Positions 1 to 7,052 of a stretch of 18,622 nt of DNA are shown here, one piece after another. The stretch spans positions 1 through 18,622 of the forward strand of contig CAJTSV010000077.1 in assembly GCA_910579075.1 (NCBI GenBank), written 5' to 3'. Both the position numbers and the translations under genes were made by a program. The notes below the pieces were generated by a model. The model was given only the letters and a program-made list of their open reading frames with translations, did no database searches and was not told the origin of the DNA. Each line of letters begins with the position of its first letter. The stretch's first letter is position 1. Source of the DNA: an uncultured Eubacterium sp. GTDB lineage: Bacteria > Bacillota > Clostridia > Lachnospirales > Lachnospiraceae.

Positions 1-1
1 A

Positions 2-130
2 GGGGCGGACGAATTTGTGGAAATCGGCCCGGGCCATACGTTAAGCGGTTTTGTGAAAAAAATTAACCGGGATGCGGCCGTATACCATATTGAAAAGCCG
101 GAGGATTTGGAAGCTTATGTTAACCGATAA
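2..130 (+). CDS. fabD: Malonyl-CoA:ACP transacylase, C-terminal end (partial)
   Basis: This is the last 42 codons of a gene entering from the left edge. The frame reads FVEIGPGHTLSGFVKKINRD near its start and ends in LEAYVNR-stop. The xEIGPGxxLxGxxKKI segment is the well-conserved C-terminal signature of FabD, which moves malonyl groups from CoA to acyl carrier protein in the cytoplasm. The catalytic Ser and His lie outside the window. The gene overlaps the fabG start by 14 bases, indicating translational coupling within a fatty acid operon; fabD directly before fabG is the usual order in Firmicutes. The identification rests on a short tail plus context. Confidence 0.85.
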   Translation, partial: GADEFVEIGPGHTLSGFVKKINRDAAVYHIEKPEDLEAYVNR

Positions 131-857
131 AATTGCATTAGTTACGGGCGCAGGCAGGGGCATCGGCCGTGCGGCAGCGTTCAGGCTGGCCGGGCAGGGC
201 GCTTATGTGTACCTGAATTACCAGGGCTCGAAAGAGGCGGCGCAGGAAGCCGTGGAAGAAATTATCCGAAACGGCGGCCGGGCAGAGGCCCTGCAGTGCA
301 ATGTGGCTGATTTTGATGCCTGTGCGCAGATGATAGAAACAATTATCCAAAAAAGCGGAAGGCTGGATATTCTTGTCAACAACGCCGGCATTACAAAGGA
401 CGGGCTTTTGATGAAAATGTCCGAGGAGGATTACGACCGTGTGCTGGAAGTCAACCTGAAGGGCACGTTTAATACCATCCGCCATGCGTCCCGGTATCTG
501 TTAAAGCAGCGCAGCGGCAGGATTATCAATATTACTTCCGTTTCCGGCATTCTGGGAAATGCAGGGCAGGCAAATTACAGCGCTTCCAAGGCCGGTGTTA
601 TCGGACTGACGAAAAGCGTGGCCAGGGAGCTGGCGCCGCGCGGGATTTTAGTCAATGCGGTTGCGCCTGGATTTGTCCAGACGGATATGACGGACGCCCT
701 TCCTGAAAAGGTGAAAGCGCAGATGCTGGAGCAGATTCCGCTCAGGCGCAGCGCACAGCCGGAAGAAATTGCGGACGTGGTGCTGTTTCTGGCGTCCGGC
801 CAGTCCTCTTATATGACCGGGCAGGTGTTAAGCGTGGACGGCGGAATGGCGATTTAG
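117..857 (+). CDS. fabG: 3-oxoacyl-ACP reductase FabG
   Basis: Cytoplasmic NADPH-dependent ketoreductase that reduces 3-oxoacyl-ACP to 3-hydroxyacyl-ACP. The 246-residue product has the usual FabG length. It carries the Rossmann motif TGAGRGIG at about residues 10-17, NNAG at 88-91, and the catalytic set Ser141, Tyr154 and Lys158 (YSASK). The C-terminal part has the family PGFVQTDMT segment and ends in a GQVLSVDGGM-type tail. An in-frame start lies farther upstream at 72, but the ATG at 117 is preferred: it follows a GGAGGA ribosome binding site (100-105) by 11 bases and gives the canonical short N-terminus MLTDKIALVTG. It overlaps fabD by 14 bases and precedes fabF by 67 bases. Confidence 0.96.
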   Translation: MLTDKIALVTGAGRGIGRAAAFRLAGQGAYVYLNYQGSKEAAQEAVEEIIRNGGRAEALQCNVADFDACAQMIETIIQKSGRLDILVNNAGITKDGLLMKMSEEDYDRVLEVNLKGTFNTIRHASRYLLKQRSGRIINITSVSGILGNAGQANYSASKAGVIGLTKSVARELAPRGILVNAVAPGFVQTDMTDALPEKVKAQMLEQIPLRRSAQPEEIADVVLFLASGQSSYMTGQVLSVDGGMAI

Positions 858-924
858 TGCGGGATGGCGGTTCAGCTGCGGGTACGGGCAGCTGTATGGA
901 TTGGAAAAATGGAGGAGAATGAAA

Positions 925-2160
925 ATGAAACGCACAGTAGCAGTAACCGGCATGGGCGCGGTTACGCCAATCGGACTGAATGTGGATGAATTCTGGAATT
1001 CGGTAAAACAGCAGAAAATCGGTTTTGCGCCGATTACACATTTTGACCCGGAAGGCTATAAATGCCGGCTGGCAGCAGAAGTCAGGGGTTTTGAAGCCAA
1101 AAACTACATGGACTTTAAATCTGCAAAACGCATGGAGCTGTTTGCCCAGTATGCCATGGCAGCAGCAAAAGAAGCAATCGAAGACGCAGGCATTGATATG
1201 GACAGGGAAGATGCATACCGCGCCGGGTGCGTGATTGGCTCCGGCATCGGCAGCCTGCAGGCGATAGAACGGGAGCATAAAAAGCTGCTGGAAAAAGGGC
1301 CGTCCCGTGTAAATCCGCTGTTTGTACCGATGATGATTTCCAATATGGCCAGCGGCAATGTGTCGATTGCCTATGGGTTAAAGGGCAAGAGCATGAACGT
1401 CGTAACGGCCTGTGCAAGCGGCACGAACAGCATCGGGGAAGCATTCCGCACGATTCAGTACGGGGATGCGGACATTATGGTGGCAGGCGGCTGCGAAAGC
1501 TGTGTGACCCCGGTTGGAATTGCCGGATTTACAGCGCTGACAGCACTTTCTGCGGAAACAGACCCGGCACGCTGCTCGCTTCCGTTTGATAAAGACCGCA
1601 GCGGCTTTGTCATGGGCGAAGGCGCAGGCATTGTCGTTCTGGAAGAACTGGAGCATGCGAAAAAGCGCGGGGCACATATTTATGCGGAAGTAACCGGGTA
1701 TGGATGTTCTTCTGACGCCTTCCATATCACATCCCCGGCAGAAGACGGGGCAGGGGCGGCAAGGGCTATGACCAATGCGCTTGCAGATGCCGGGCTGAAA
1801 CCGGAAGACATTACTTATATCAATGCACACGGCACAGCGACGCACCACAATGACCTGTTTGAGACAAGGGCCATTAAGCTTGCGTTTGGAAGCCATGCGC
1901 AGAACATCCGGATTAATTCAACCAAGTCCATGATCGGGCATCTGCTCGGGGCAGCGGGCGCGATTGAATTTGTCACCTGCGTAAAGGAAATCCAGGAAAG
2001 CTATATTCATGCAACTGTAGGATATACGACGCCGGACGAGGAGCTGGACCTGGATTACTGCAAAGAGCCGTATGAAGAAGAAGTGCGCCATGCGTTAAGC
2101 AATTCCCTTGGATTCGGCGGACACAATGCGACGCTTGCACTGTCAAAGCATGAAGCATAA
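925..2160 (+). CDS. fabF: 3-oxoacyl-ACP synthase II FabF
   Basis: Condensing enzyme that elongates acyl-ACP with malonyl-ACP. With the start at ATG 925 the product is 411 residues, almost exactly the E. coli FabF length, and the active-site residues fall at matching positions: Cys163 (TACASGTNS), His302 (NAHGTATHHND) and His339 (MIGHLLGAAGA). The glycine-rich C-terminal motif NSLGFGGHNATL is present. A TTG at 901 and an ATG at 919 are also in frame, but GGAGGA at 911-916 lies correctly only for ATG 925. It is followed by a 97-base gap before fabZ, where clostridial operons usually carry accB. Confidence 0.97.
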   Translation: MKRTVAVTGMGAVTPIGLNVDEFWNSVKQQKIGFAPITHFDPEGYKCRLAAEVRGFEAKNYMDFKSAKRMELFAQYAMAAAKEAIEDAGIDMDREDAYRAGCVIGSGIGSLQAIEREHKKLLEKGPSRVNPLFVPMMISNMASGNVSIAYGLKGKSMNVVTACASGTNSIGEAFRTIQYGDADIMVAGGCESCVTPVGIAGFTALTALSAETDPARCSLPFDKDRSGFVMGEGAGIVVLEELEHAKKRGAHIYAEVTGYGCSSDAFHITSPAEDGAGAARAMTNALADAGLKPEDITYINAHGTATHHNDLFETRAIKLAFGSHAQNIRINSTKSMIGHLLGAAGAIEFVTCVKEIQESYIHATVGYTTPDEELDLDYCKEPYEEEVRHALSNSLGFGGHNATLALSKHEA

Positions 2161-2161
2161 A

Positions 2162-2216
2162 TACAGTCCTGCCTGTCATGGAAAAGCAGCGCGAATCTGC
2201 CAGAGTCAGGGCTGTA
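2162..2216 (+). other. Intercistronic inverted repeat between fabF and fabZ
   Basis: Positions 2162-2171 can pair with 2207-2216 as a 10-bp stem with a single G-U wobble, around a loop of about 35 bases. It begins directly after the fabF stop codon and ends about 30 bases before the fabZ ribosome binding site. There is no U-run, so it does not look like a terminator. It could protect the fabF 3' end or mark an RNA-processing site; chance pairing cannot be excluded. No coding potential is evident in this 97-base gap. Confidence 0.3.
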
Positions 2217-2257
2217 GCAGATGATACATAAAAAACCAGATGAATGGAGGAAACCAG

Positions 2258-2710
2258 ATGTCTTTGCTGAATGCATCCCAGATTATGGAAATTATCCCGC
2301 ACAGGCAGCCGTTTATGCTGTTAGATACCGTGGAAGAACTGGAGCCGGGAAAAAGGGCTGTGGCACGAAAGTGCGTCAGCTATAACGAGCCGTATTTTGC
2401 GGGCCATTTTCCGGGCGAGCCGGTCATGCCGGGCGTGCTTATTGTGGAAGCGATGGCACAGGCGGGTGCCGTAGCCATGCTGTCCCAGCCGGAAATGAAG
2501 GGAAAGACGGCCTACTTTGCGGGTATCAGCAGTGCAAAATTTAAGCAGAAGGTTGTTCCGGGCGATGTGCTGGAGCTGGAAGTCGAAATCGTAAAGGTCA
2601 AAGGCCCGGTCGGAATCGGAAAAGGCACGGCATCGGCAGGCGGAAAGCTGGCGGCTTCTGCGGAAATCATGTTTGCAATAGGAAGCGGGGCAGATGAATC
2701 ATGTGGATAA
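2258..2710 (+). CDS. fabZ: 3-hydroxyacyl-ACP dehydratase FabZ
   Basis: Hot-dog-fold enzyme that dehydrates 3-hydroxyacyl-ACP to trans-2-enoyl-ACP. The 150-residue product has the usual length. Diagnostic features are IPHRQPFMLLD at about residues 13-23, catalytic His50 in AGHFPGEPVMPG, and Glu64 in VEAMAQ. An in-frame ATG at 2240 exists, but the TGGAGGAA ribosome binding site (2245-2252) sits just upstream of ATG 2258, and FabZ proteins begin with a short leader like MSLLNASQIMEIIPHR. The 3' end overlaps the accDA start by 10 bases, so the two are probably translationally coupled. Confidence 0.97.
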   Translation: MSLLNASQIMEIIPHRQPFMLLDTVEELEPGKRAVARKCVSYNEPYFAGHFPGEPVMPGVLIVEAMAQAGAVAMLSQPEMKGKTAYFAGISSAKFKQKVVPGDVLELEVEIVKVKGPVGIGKGTASAGGKLAASAEIMFAIGSGADESCG

Positions 2711-4644
2711 GCAGATGGAATGAAAACAGGAAACGGAACCGTTTATTAAAAGAACAGGGCGTGCCGGTACTCGATTATGATTTCCGCCAGAATAAAGGCA
2801 GGCTGCGCAATCGCAGGGCGGAGAAAAATACAGACGAAGCAGTAAAAAATGAGGGCTTCAGTACGCCGGAGGCCGCAGAGCAGAATGCAGCCGTACAGCC
2901 GGACGGGAGCATGCCGGAACAAACAGAGCAGAATCCGGATAAAAATGCAGCAGAAAATGCAGGCCGGAATGGTTCGGAAAGTACAGGGCAGGCTCAGGAT
3001 AAGGCGGATAAAGACACGTTTCACTGTAAAAAGTGCGGTGCGGTCATATCCAAGGCAGAGACTGTTGCAAATAAATATGTCTGCAGGGAATGCGGCTATT
3101 ATTTCCGCATCCGCACGAAAAACCGCATCCGCATGATTGTAGATGCCGGAACCTTTGAGCCGTGGTTTGAGGATGTCAGCGAGACAGACCCGCTGCAGTT
3201 TCCGGGCTATCCGGAAAAGCTGGCAGAGATTCAGGAAAAGACAAAGCTCAAAGAGGGCGTAACGATAGGCTATGCGCGCATTGACGGCGAACCGGCGGTT
3301 GTCGGCATCTGTGATGCAAGGTTTCTGATGGGCAGCATGGGGCATGTCGTAGGGGAAAAAATTGCCTGCGGCGTGGAAAAAGCAACGGCAATGCGCCTGC
3401 CGGTTATCCTGTTCTGCTGCTCGGGCGGTGCGCGCATGCAGGAAGGCATTATTTCGCTGATGCAGATGGCAAAGACATCCGCAGCATTGAAAAAGCACAG
3501 TGAAACCGGACTGCTGTATGTGCCTGTGCTGACAGACCCGACGACGGGCGGCGTAACGGCCAGCTTTGCCATGCTGGGCGATATTATCCTGGCGGAGCCG
3601 GGTGCCCTGATTGGCTTTGCCGGGCCGCGGGTGATTGAGCAGACCATCGGGGAAAAGCTGCCGGAAGGCTTCCAGCGGGCGGAATTCCAGCTCGAGCACG
3701 GCTTTGCAGATGCGGTTGTAGAGCGAAAGGACTTAAAGCAGACGCTTGCGCGGATTTTAAAATACCACCACAGCAGCCAGAGCTTTCATGCCTTTACGGT
3801 AGCCGGAAGCGTGGATGCCGTGCCGGATGAGCGCTGCCGGGAACGGATGGCCCAGGCAGAAAGCAAATCCGCCTGGGAAAAGGTCAAGGCGGCAAGGCAG
3901 GTAACGCGTCCGTCTGCAATGGATTATATCAGCCGGATTTTTGACGGGTTTATCGAGTTTCACGGCGACAGGCAGTTTCGGGACGACCCTGCGGTTGTGG
4001 GCGGCGTGGCGCTGCTGGACGGCCAGCCGGTGACGGTTATCGGCATTCAGAAGGGCACGACGATTGAGGAGTGCAAGCAGCGCAATTTTGGCATGTCTTC
4101 CCCGGAAGGGTACCGCAAGGCGCTGCGCCTGATGAAGCAGGCGGAGAAATTCCATCGTCCTGTCGTGACGTTTGTCAATACGTCAGGGGCTTTCTGCGGA
4201 ATGGAAGCAGAGGAGCTCGGCCAGGGCGAGGCGATTGCCAGAAACCTGTATGAGATGTCTGCATTAAAGGTGCCGGTTATCTGCATGATGACCGGGGAAG
4301 GCGGCAGCGGCGGGGCACTTGCGCTCGCAGTCGGCAACCAGGTATGGATGATGGAGCATGCGACGTATTCGGTGCTGTCGCCGGAAGGCTTTGCGTCCAT
4401 TCTGTGGAAGGATGCCAGCCGCGCGGAAGAAGCGGCAGGCGTGATGAAAATAACGGCGCAGGATTTGTACAGCCTGCAGGTGGTTGAGCAGATAATCCCG
4501 GAATACGGCGGTGCAGACGAGGTTACGGTAGATACGATTTCAAAGTACATGAAAAAGCAGCTCAAGGAATACCTGTCTTCCCAGGCAGAAAAAAGCGGTG
4601 AAGATTTTGCAAGGGAACGCTATGAGCGGTTTCGCAAATTTTAA
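2701..4644 (+). CDS. accDA: Fused acetyl-CoA carboxylase carboxyltransferase, beta (AccD) plus alpha (AccA) in one chain
   Basis: Transfers carboxyl from carboxybiotin on the biotin carrier protein to acetyl-CoA, giving malonyl-CoA. The 647-residue chain has: a basic N-terminal segment (1-40); a low-complexity linker rich in E, N, Q and A (41-105); an AccD zinc ribbon with Cys109, Cys112, Cys128 and Cys131 (CxxC-x15-CxxC); the AccD crotonase-like domain (about 135-355) with SGGARMQEG at 241-249 and TTGGVTASF at 281-289; then the AccA domain (about 388-647) with RPSAMDYI, FHGDRQFRDD, GEGGSGGALA (532-541) and EHATYSVLSPEG. No stop, start or ribosome binding site separates the halves, which are normally separate genes. 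The AccA motif usually written DTPGAYPG is NTSGAFCG here. The start overlaps fabZ by 10 bases, and fabH follows after 15 bases. Confidence 0.94.
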   Translation: MWISRWNENRKRNRLLKEQGVPVLDYDFRQNKGRLRNRRAEKNTDEAVKNEGFSTPEAAEQNAAVQPDGSMPEQTEQNPDKNAAENAGRNGSESTGQAQDKADKDTFHCKKCGAVISKAETVANKYVCRECGYYFRIRTKNRIRMIVDAGTFEPWFEDVSETDPLQFPGYPEKLAEIQEKTKLKEGVTIGYARIDGEPAVVGICDARFLMGSMGHVVGEKIACGVEKATAMRLPVILFCCSGGARMQEGIISLMQMAKTSAALKKHSETGLLYVPVLTDPTTGGVTASFAMLGDIILAEPGALIGFAGPRVIEQTIGEKLPEGFQRAEFQLEHGFADAVVERKDLKQTLARILKYHHSSQSFHAFTVAGSVDAVPDERCRERMAQAESKSAWEKVKAARQVTRPSAMDYISRIFDGFIEFHGDRQFRDDPAVVGGVALLDGQPVTVIGIQKGTTIEECKQRNFGMSSPEGYRKALRLMKQAEKFHRPVVTFVNTSGAFCGMEAEELGQGEAIARNLYEMSALKVPVICMMTGEGGSGGALALAVGNQVWMMEHATYSVLSPEGFASILWKDASRAEEAAGVMKITAQDLYSLQVVEQIIPEYGGADEVTVDTISKYMKKQLKEYLSSQAEKSGEDFARERYERFRKF

Positions 4645-4659
4645 AAGTGAGGAAAAAAT

Positions 4660-5625
4660 ATGAGAGCAAGAATCGCTGGAACAGGAAGCAGCCTGCCGGC
4701 CCTGCGTGTGACAAATGACGACCTGAGCAGAATCATGGACACATCGGATGAATGGATTCGCAGCCGTACCGGAATCGGCGTCAGGCATGCTGCGGTAGAA
4801 GAAACGACACGGAGCATGTCTGTGGATGCAGCAAGGCAGGCACTCGAAGAAGCCGGAATCCAGCCGGAAGAACTCGACCTGATTATTGCTGCCACGATTT
4901 CCCCGGACCATGTTTTGCCGCCGCTTTCCTGTGAAATCCAAAGCGGGCTGGGTGCGGTCAACGCCGCCGCTTATGATTTGTGTGCCGCCTGTTCAGGCTT
5001 TGTTTTTGCGCTCAATGCCGCGCAGGCTTATATCCAGAGCGGCATGTACCGCACAATCCTGATTGCGGGCGCGGAAACACTGTCCAAAATGCTGGACTGG
5101 TCAGACCGCTCGACCTGTGTGCTGTTTGGAGACGGTGCCGGCGCAGCCGTAGTCTGTGCAGATGAAAAAGACGGGCTGCTTGCGGGCGTGCAGGGGTCTG
5201 ACGGAGCAAAGGGCATGGTGCTCTCCTGCGCCGGCCGGCCGCTTCAGAGCCCTTTCGCAAACAAGGAGCCGGAAAATCCGTATGTCCAGATGAACGGGCA
5301 GGAAGTATATAAGTTTGCCGTGCGCACGGTTCCTAAATGCATCAGCCAGGTGCTGGATGCGGCCGGAGTACGTCCGGAAGAAGTTTCGCTGTTTTTACTG
5401 CATCAGGCAAACCAGCGCATTCTGGATGCGGTTGCAAAACGGTTAAAGCAGCCGGCAGAAAAATTCCCGGCGTGCCTGGAAGAATGCGGCAATATTTCCG
5501 CAGCCAGCATTCCGGTGCTGTTAGACAGGGTAAACAAAGAAGGCAGAATCAGGCGCGGAGACAAAATCGTGCTTGCAGGCTTTGGCGCGGGCCTGACCTG
5601 GGGAGCGGCGGTGCTGTCCTGGTGA
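4660..5625 (+). CDS. fabH: 3-oxoacyl-ACP synthase III FabH
   Basis: Initiating condensing enzyme: joins an acyl-CoA primer to malonyl-ACP. The 321-residue protein has the expected length and the complete Cys-His-Asn set: Cys111 (AACSGFVFAL), His248 (FLLHQANQRI) and Asn278 (ECGNISAAS). TSDEWIRSRTGI near residues 28-39 and GFGAGLTWG at the C-terminus are further FabH signatures. The start follows a GTGAGGA ribosome binding site. In many Firmicutes fabH stands near the start of the operon; here it lies after the carboxyltransferase gene and before the regulator. Primer preference (straight or branched) cannot be judged from sequence by eye. Confidence 0.96.
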   Translation: MRARIAGTGSSLPALRVTNDDLSRIMDTSDEWIRSRTGIGVRHAAVEETTRSMSVDAARQALEEAGIQPEELDLIIAATISPDHVLPPLSCEIQSGLGAVNAAAYDLCAACSGFVFALNAAQAYIQSGMYRTILIAGAETLSKMLDWSDRSTCVLFGDGAGAAVVCADEKDGLLAGVQGSDGAKGMVLSCAGRPLQSPFANKEPENPYVQMNGQEVYKFAVRTVPKCISQVLDAAGVRPEEVSLFLLHQANQRILDAVAKRLKQPAEKFPACLEECGNISAASIPVLLDRVNKEGRIRRGDKIVLAGFGAGLTWGAAVLSW

Positions 5626-5675
5626 TAAAAACGCAGGAAATTTCCCTTATCCGGCGCAGAAAGGAAAGCAGCAGA

Positions 5676-6119
5676 ATGGAGCAGACACTGAACAGGCTCC
5701 TGGTACAGTTTTTTAAGTACATCATGGAAATTGAGGAAAAGAAGCTGATTACAGAGGAGTTTGCGGACATTACCTATAATGATATGCATGTGATAGAAGC
5801 CATTGGCTTAGACGAGCCGAAAAAGATGACAGAAATTGCAAAAGCCATGTCCGTAACGACCGGGACACTGACCAAAGCAATGAATTCCCTGGAAAAAAAG
5901 GGCTATGTGCAGCGTCAGCGCAGTGAGCAGGATAAGCGGGTCGTCCATATCACGCTGACCGGGCGCGGCATGCAGGCGTTCCGGCATCATGAAAAGTTTC
6001 ATCAGGATATGATTGCATTTATTCTCTGTAATATCAGCAGCCAGGAGAGCCGGGTGCTGCGGAAGGCACTGGAAAGGCTGATGGCATATTTTAAGCAGAA
6101 ATATGATTTCAAGCCGTAA
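5676..6119 (+). CDS. fabT: MarR-family regulator, likely FabT-like controller of fatty acid synthesis genes
   Basis: A 147-residue winged-helix MarR protein. The recognition region at about residues 48-78 reads KKMTEIAKAMSVTTGTLTKA and continues into SLEKKGYVQRQRSEQDKRVV, the DNA-binding helix and wing typical of MarR proteins; helices at both ends would form the dimer interface. FabT of streptococci, a MarR protein of about the same size, represses fab genes with acyl-ACP as corepressor; that role is inferred here from family and location. The start is the ATG after AAAGGAAAG (5660-5668), 50 bases past fabH; the frame is open farther upstream but only as a shadow of fabH. It is the last gene before the terminator, whereas streptococcal fabT leads its operon. 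The symbol is tentative. Confidence 0.85.
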   Translation: MEQTLNRLLVQFFKYIMEIEEKKLITEEFADITYNDMHVIEAIGLDEPKKMTEIAKAMSVTTGTLTKAMNSLEKKGYVQRQRSEQDKRVVHITLTGRGMQAFRHHEKFHQDMIAFILCNISSQESRVLRKALERLMAYFKQKYDFKP

Positions 6120-6146
6120 ACGTGCTGTTTTTAAATTTCTTTCAGG

Positions 6147-6187
6147 AACCAGGATGGTACTGCAGGCAGTGCCATTCTGGTTTTTTC
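6147..6187 (+). terminator. Rho-independent terminator of the fab operon
   Basis: A near-perfect 16-bp stem (6147-6162 pairing with 6167-6182, with two G-U wobbles) carries a CAGG tetraloop and runs into a T6 tract (6181-6186). It lies 27 bases after the regulator stop. On the opposite strand no T-run follows the stem, so it should act only on + strand transcripts, closing the fatty acid operon. Confidence 0.92.
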
Positions 6188-6210
6188 ATGTCCGCCCGAA
6201 TGAGCAGGGC

Positions 6211-6298
6211 CTGGAGTGTGTTTGAAAAATGCTTTTCGTAAGATGTGCTTCACAGTTTGTGGAAATGATTTTTCAAACATGCTCTAGAGCAGCTCCAG
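6211..6298. repeat. Nested inverted-repeat element at the 3' end of the DUF1810 gene
   Basis: A perfect 12-bp inverted repeat (6219-6230 TGTTTGAAAAAT with 6268-6279) is enclosed by a second pair, CTGGAG at 6211-6216 and CTCCAG at 6293-6298. Between the right arms sits the palindrome GCTCTAGAGC (6281-6290), and the inner loop contains a short TTCACA/TGTG hairpin. The folded form would be a multi-branched structure. The right part overlaps the DUF1810 stop codon. It may help end the minus-strand transcript, bind a regulator or be a small repeat element. No T-run typical of a terminator follows it on either strand. Confidence 0.5.
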
Positions 6299-6700
6299 TG
6301 TTTTCTGGTCTTTGTTTCCATGAAAAAATTTATCCAGTACTTTCTGGAAGATATCCTGCTGCGGACAGGCTTCGGCAAATAATGTCATGGAAGATTTCAG
6401 CTTCATATCATCCGGAAATCCGAATATTCTGCTGGCATCCGCCGATTCCAGGCTTAATAACGCCTCGCATATTTTCATCATATTCGCATGCAGGATGGGT
6501 TCTTCCATATATGCTTTTGCTTCTTCCAGGCTTGAAATCGCATAATACGAAGATATTTCCGTCCTGCCAAGCCCGGCAATCTGCGGAAATATGTACCACA
6601 TCCAGTGGCTTAGCTTGCGGCCGCCTTTGATTTCTGCCAGTGCAGCCGGAAAATCCCTTAAATGTGCGTCAAGAAAGCGCTGTAAATGAAATGGTTCCAA
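6284..6700 (-). CDS. DUF1810 family protein, function unknown
   Basis: A 138-residue cytoplasmic protein recognised by the hallmark segment SHWMWYIFPQIAGLG near residue 30, followed by EISSYYAISSLEEAKAY. The family is small, helical and widespread in bacteria; I know of no settled biochemical role. Start choice: a perfect AAAGGAGGT ribosome binding site on the minus strand precedes a TTG codon at 6700 with eight bases between them. No ATG is better placed, so TTG initiation is likely. It stands alone, convergent with the fab operon and divergent from the spore-repair unit. Confidence 0.85.
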   Translation of the reverse strand: MEPFHLQRFLDAHLRDFPAALAEIKGGRKLSHWMWYIFPQIAGLGRTEISSYYAISSLEEAKAYMEEPILHANMMKICEALLSLESADASRIFGFPDDMKLKSSMTLFAEACPQQDIFQKVLDKFFHGNKDQKTLELL

Positions 6701-6735
6701 TGATATTTACCTCCTTTGCAAAATCACAAAATTCC

Positions 6736-6759
6736 GCCGGCTGGAAATGGCCGGCTTTT
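6736..6759 (+). other. GCCGGC hairpin followed by T4, weak terminator-like
   Basis: GCCGGC at 6736-6741 pairs with GCCGGC at 6750-6755 (7 bp counting a T-G wobble) across a loop of about 8 bases, with TTTTA after it. It lies only about 35 bases upstream of the DUF1810 start and there is no + strand gene to terminate. It could therefore be a 5'-leader hairpin of the DUF1810 mRNA, a barrier to upstream transcription, or chance. Confidence 0.3.
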
Positions 6760-7052
6760 ATCGATTACAGTTTAAAGGAAAAGGGGGAAAAATGCAATGG
6801 GGAATGAGGTTTTCTTCTTCTGTTTCTGGCCTGGCGGGAATTCCGTCAGGAAATTTCTGTACTTTTTTCGGCAAAGATGTTATACTATACAAAAGGTTTG
6901 ACTTTTCAGTATTCCTCTTGAACATAAATCAAGGCAGTTGTCTGGAAAATCAGGTACATCAGGTAAAATCAGGAGCAGGAAAATTCCGTATGACGTGCAA
7001 TTATTTCTGAATATGGCATCCGGTTTTGGAAAGAAGGAAATGGCAGCCACAT
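6760..7052. other. Leader region before the nucleosidase gene, no convincing gene
   Basis: Together with 6701-6759 this makes 352 bases without a gene I can support. A reading frame of 87 codons exists on the + strand (6747-7010) but has no ribosome binding site at its start and an unconvincing composition. The stretch contains a candidate promoter near 6858-6886 and would leave a 5' untranslated leader of about 160 bases. I see no recognisable riboswitch or tRNA in it. Confidence 0.5.
6858..6893 (+). promoter_or_regulatory. Candidate extended -10 promoter for the nucleosidase-SPL-SDR unit
   Basis: TATACT at 6881-6886 is preceded by TGT, giving an extended -10 (TGn-TATACT). The hexamer 17 bases upstream, TGTACT at 6858-6863, matches a vegetative -35 at only three positions. 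TATACTA differs by one base from the CATACTA -10 type used by the forespore sigma factors F and G, which drive spore photoproduct lyase genes in Bacillus, but the -35 does not clearly fit those either. A second -35-like TTGACT at 6898-6903 lacks a good -10 partner. Sigma factor assignment is open. Confidence 0.45.

Noticed and set aside
858..924. CAGCTG repeat pair in the fabG-fabF gap as a regulatory hairpin
   Set aside because: It is only a 6-bp palindromic hexamer repeated across 10 bases, which is too weak to separate from chance.
2746..3699. Long minus-strand open frame (317 codons) opposite accDA
   Set aside because: It lies opposite the clear AccD domain, has no ribosome binding site and a shadow-like composition.
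5337..5675. Upstream in-frame extension of the MarR gene inside fabH
   Set aside because: The translation is unnatural, and the MarR fold starts at ATG 5676 behind its own ribosome binding site.
6747..7010. Open frame of 87 codons on the + strand upstream of the nucleosidase
   Set aside because: It has no ribosome binding site at its start, overlaps the hairpin and the candidate promoter, and its translation looks like random sequence.
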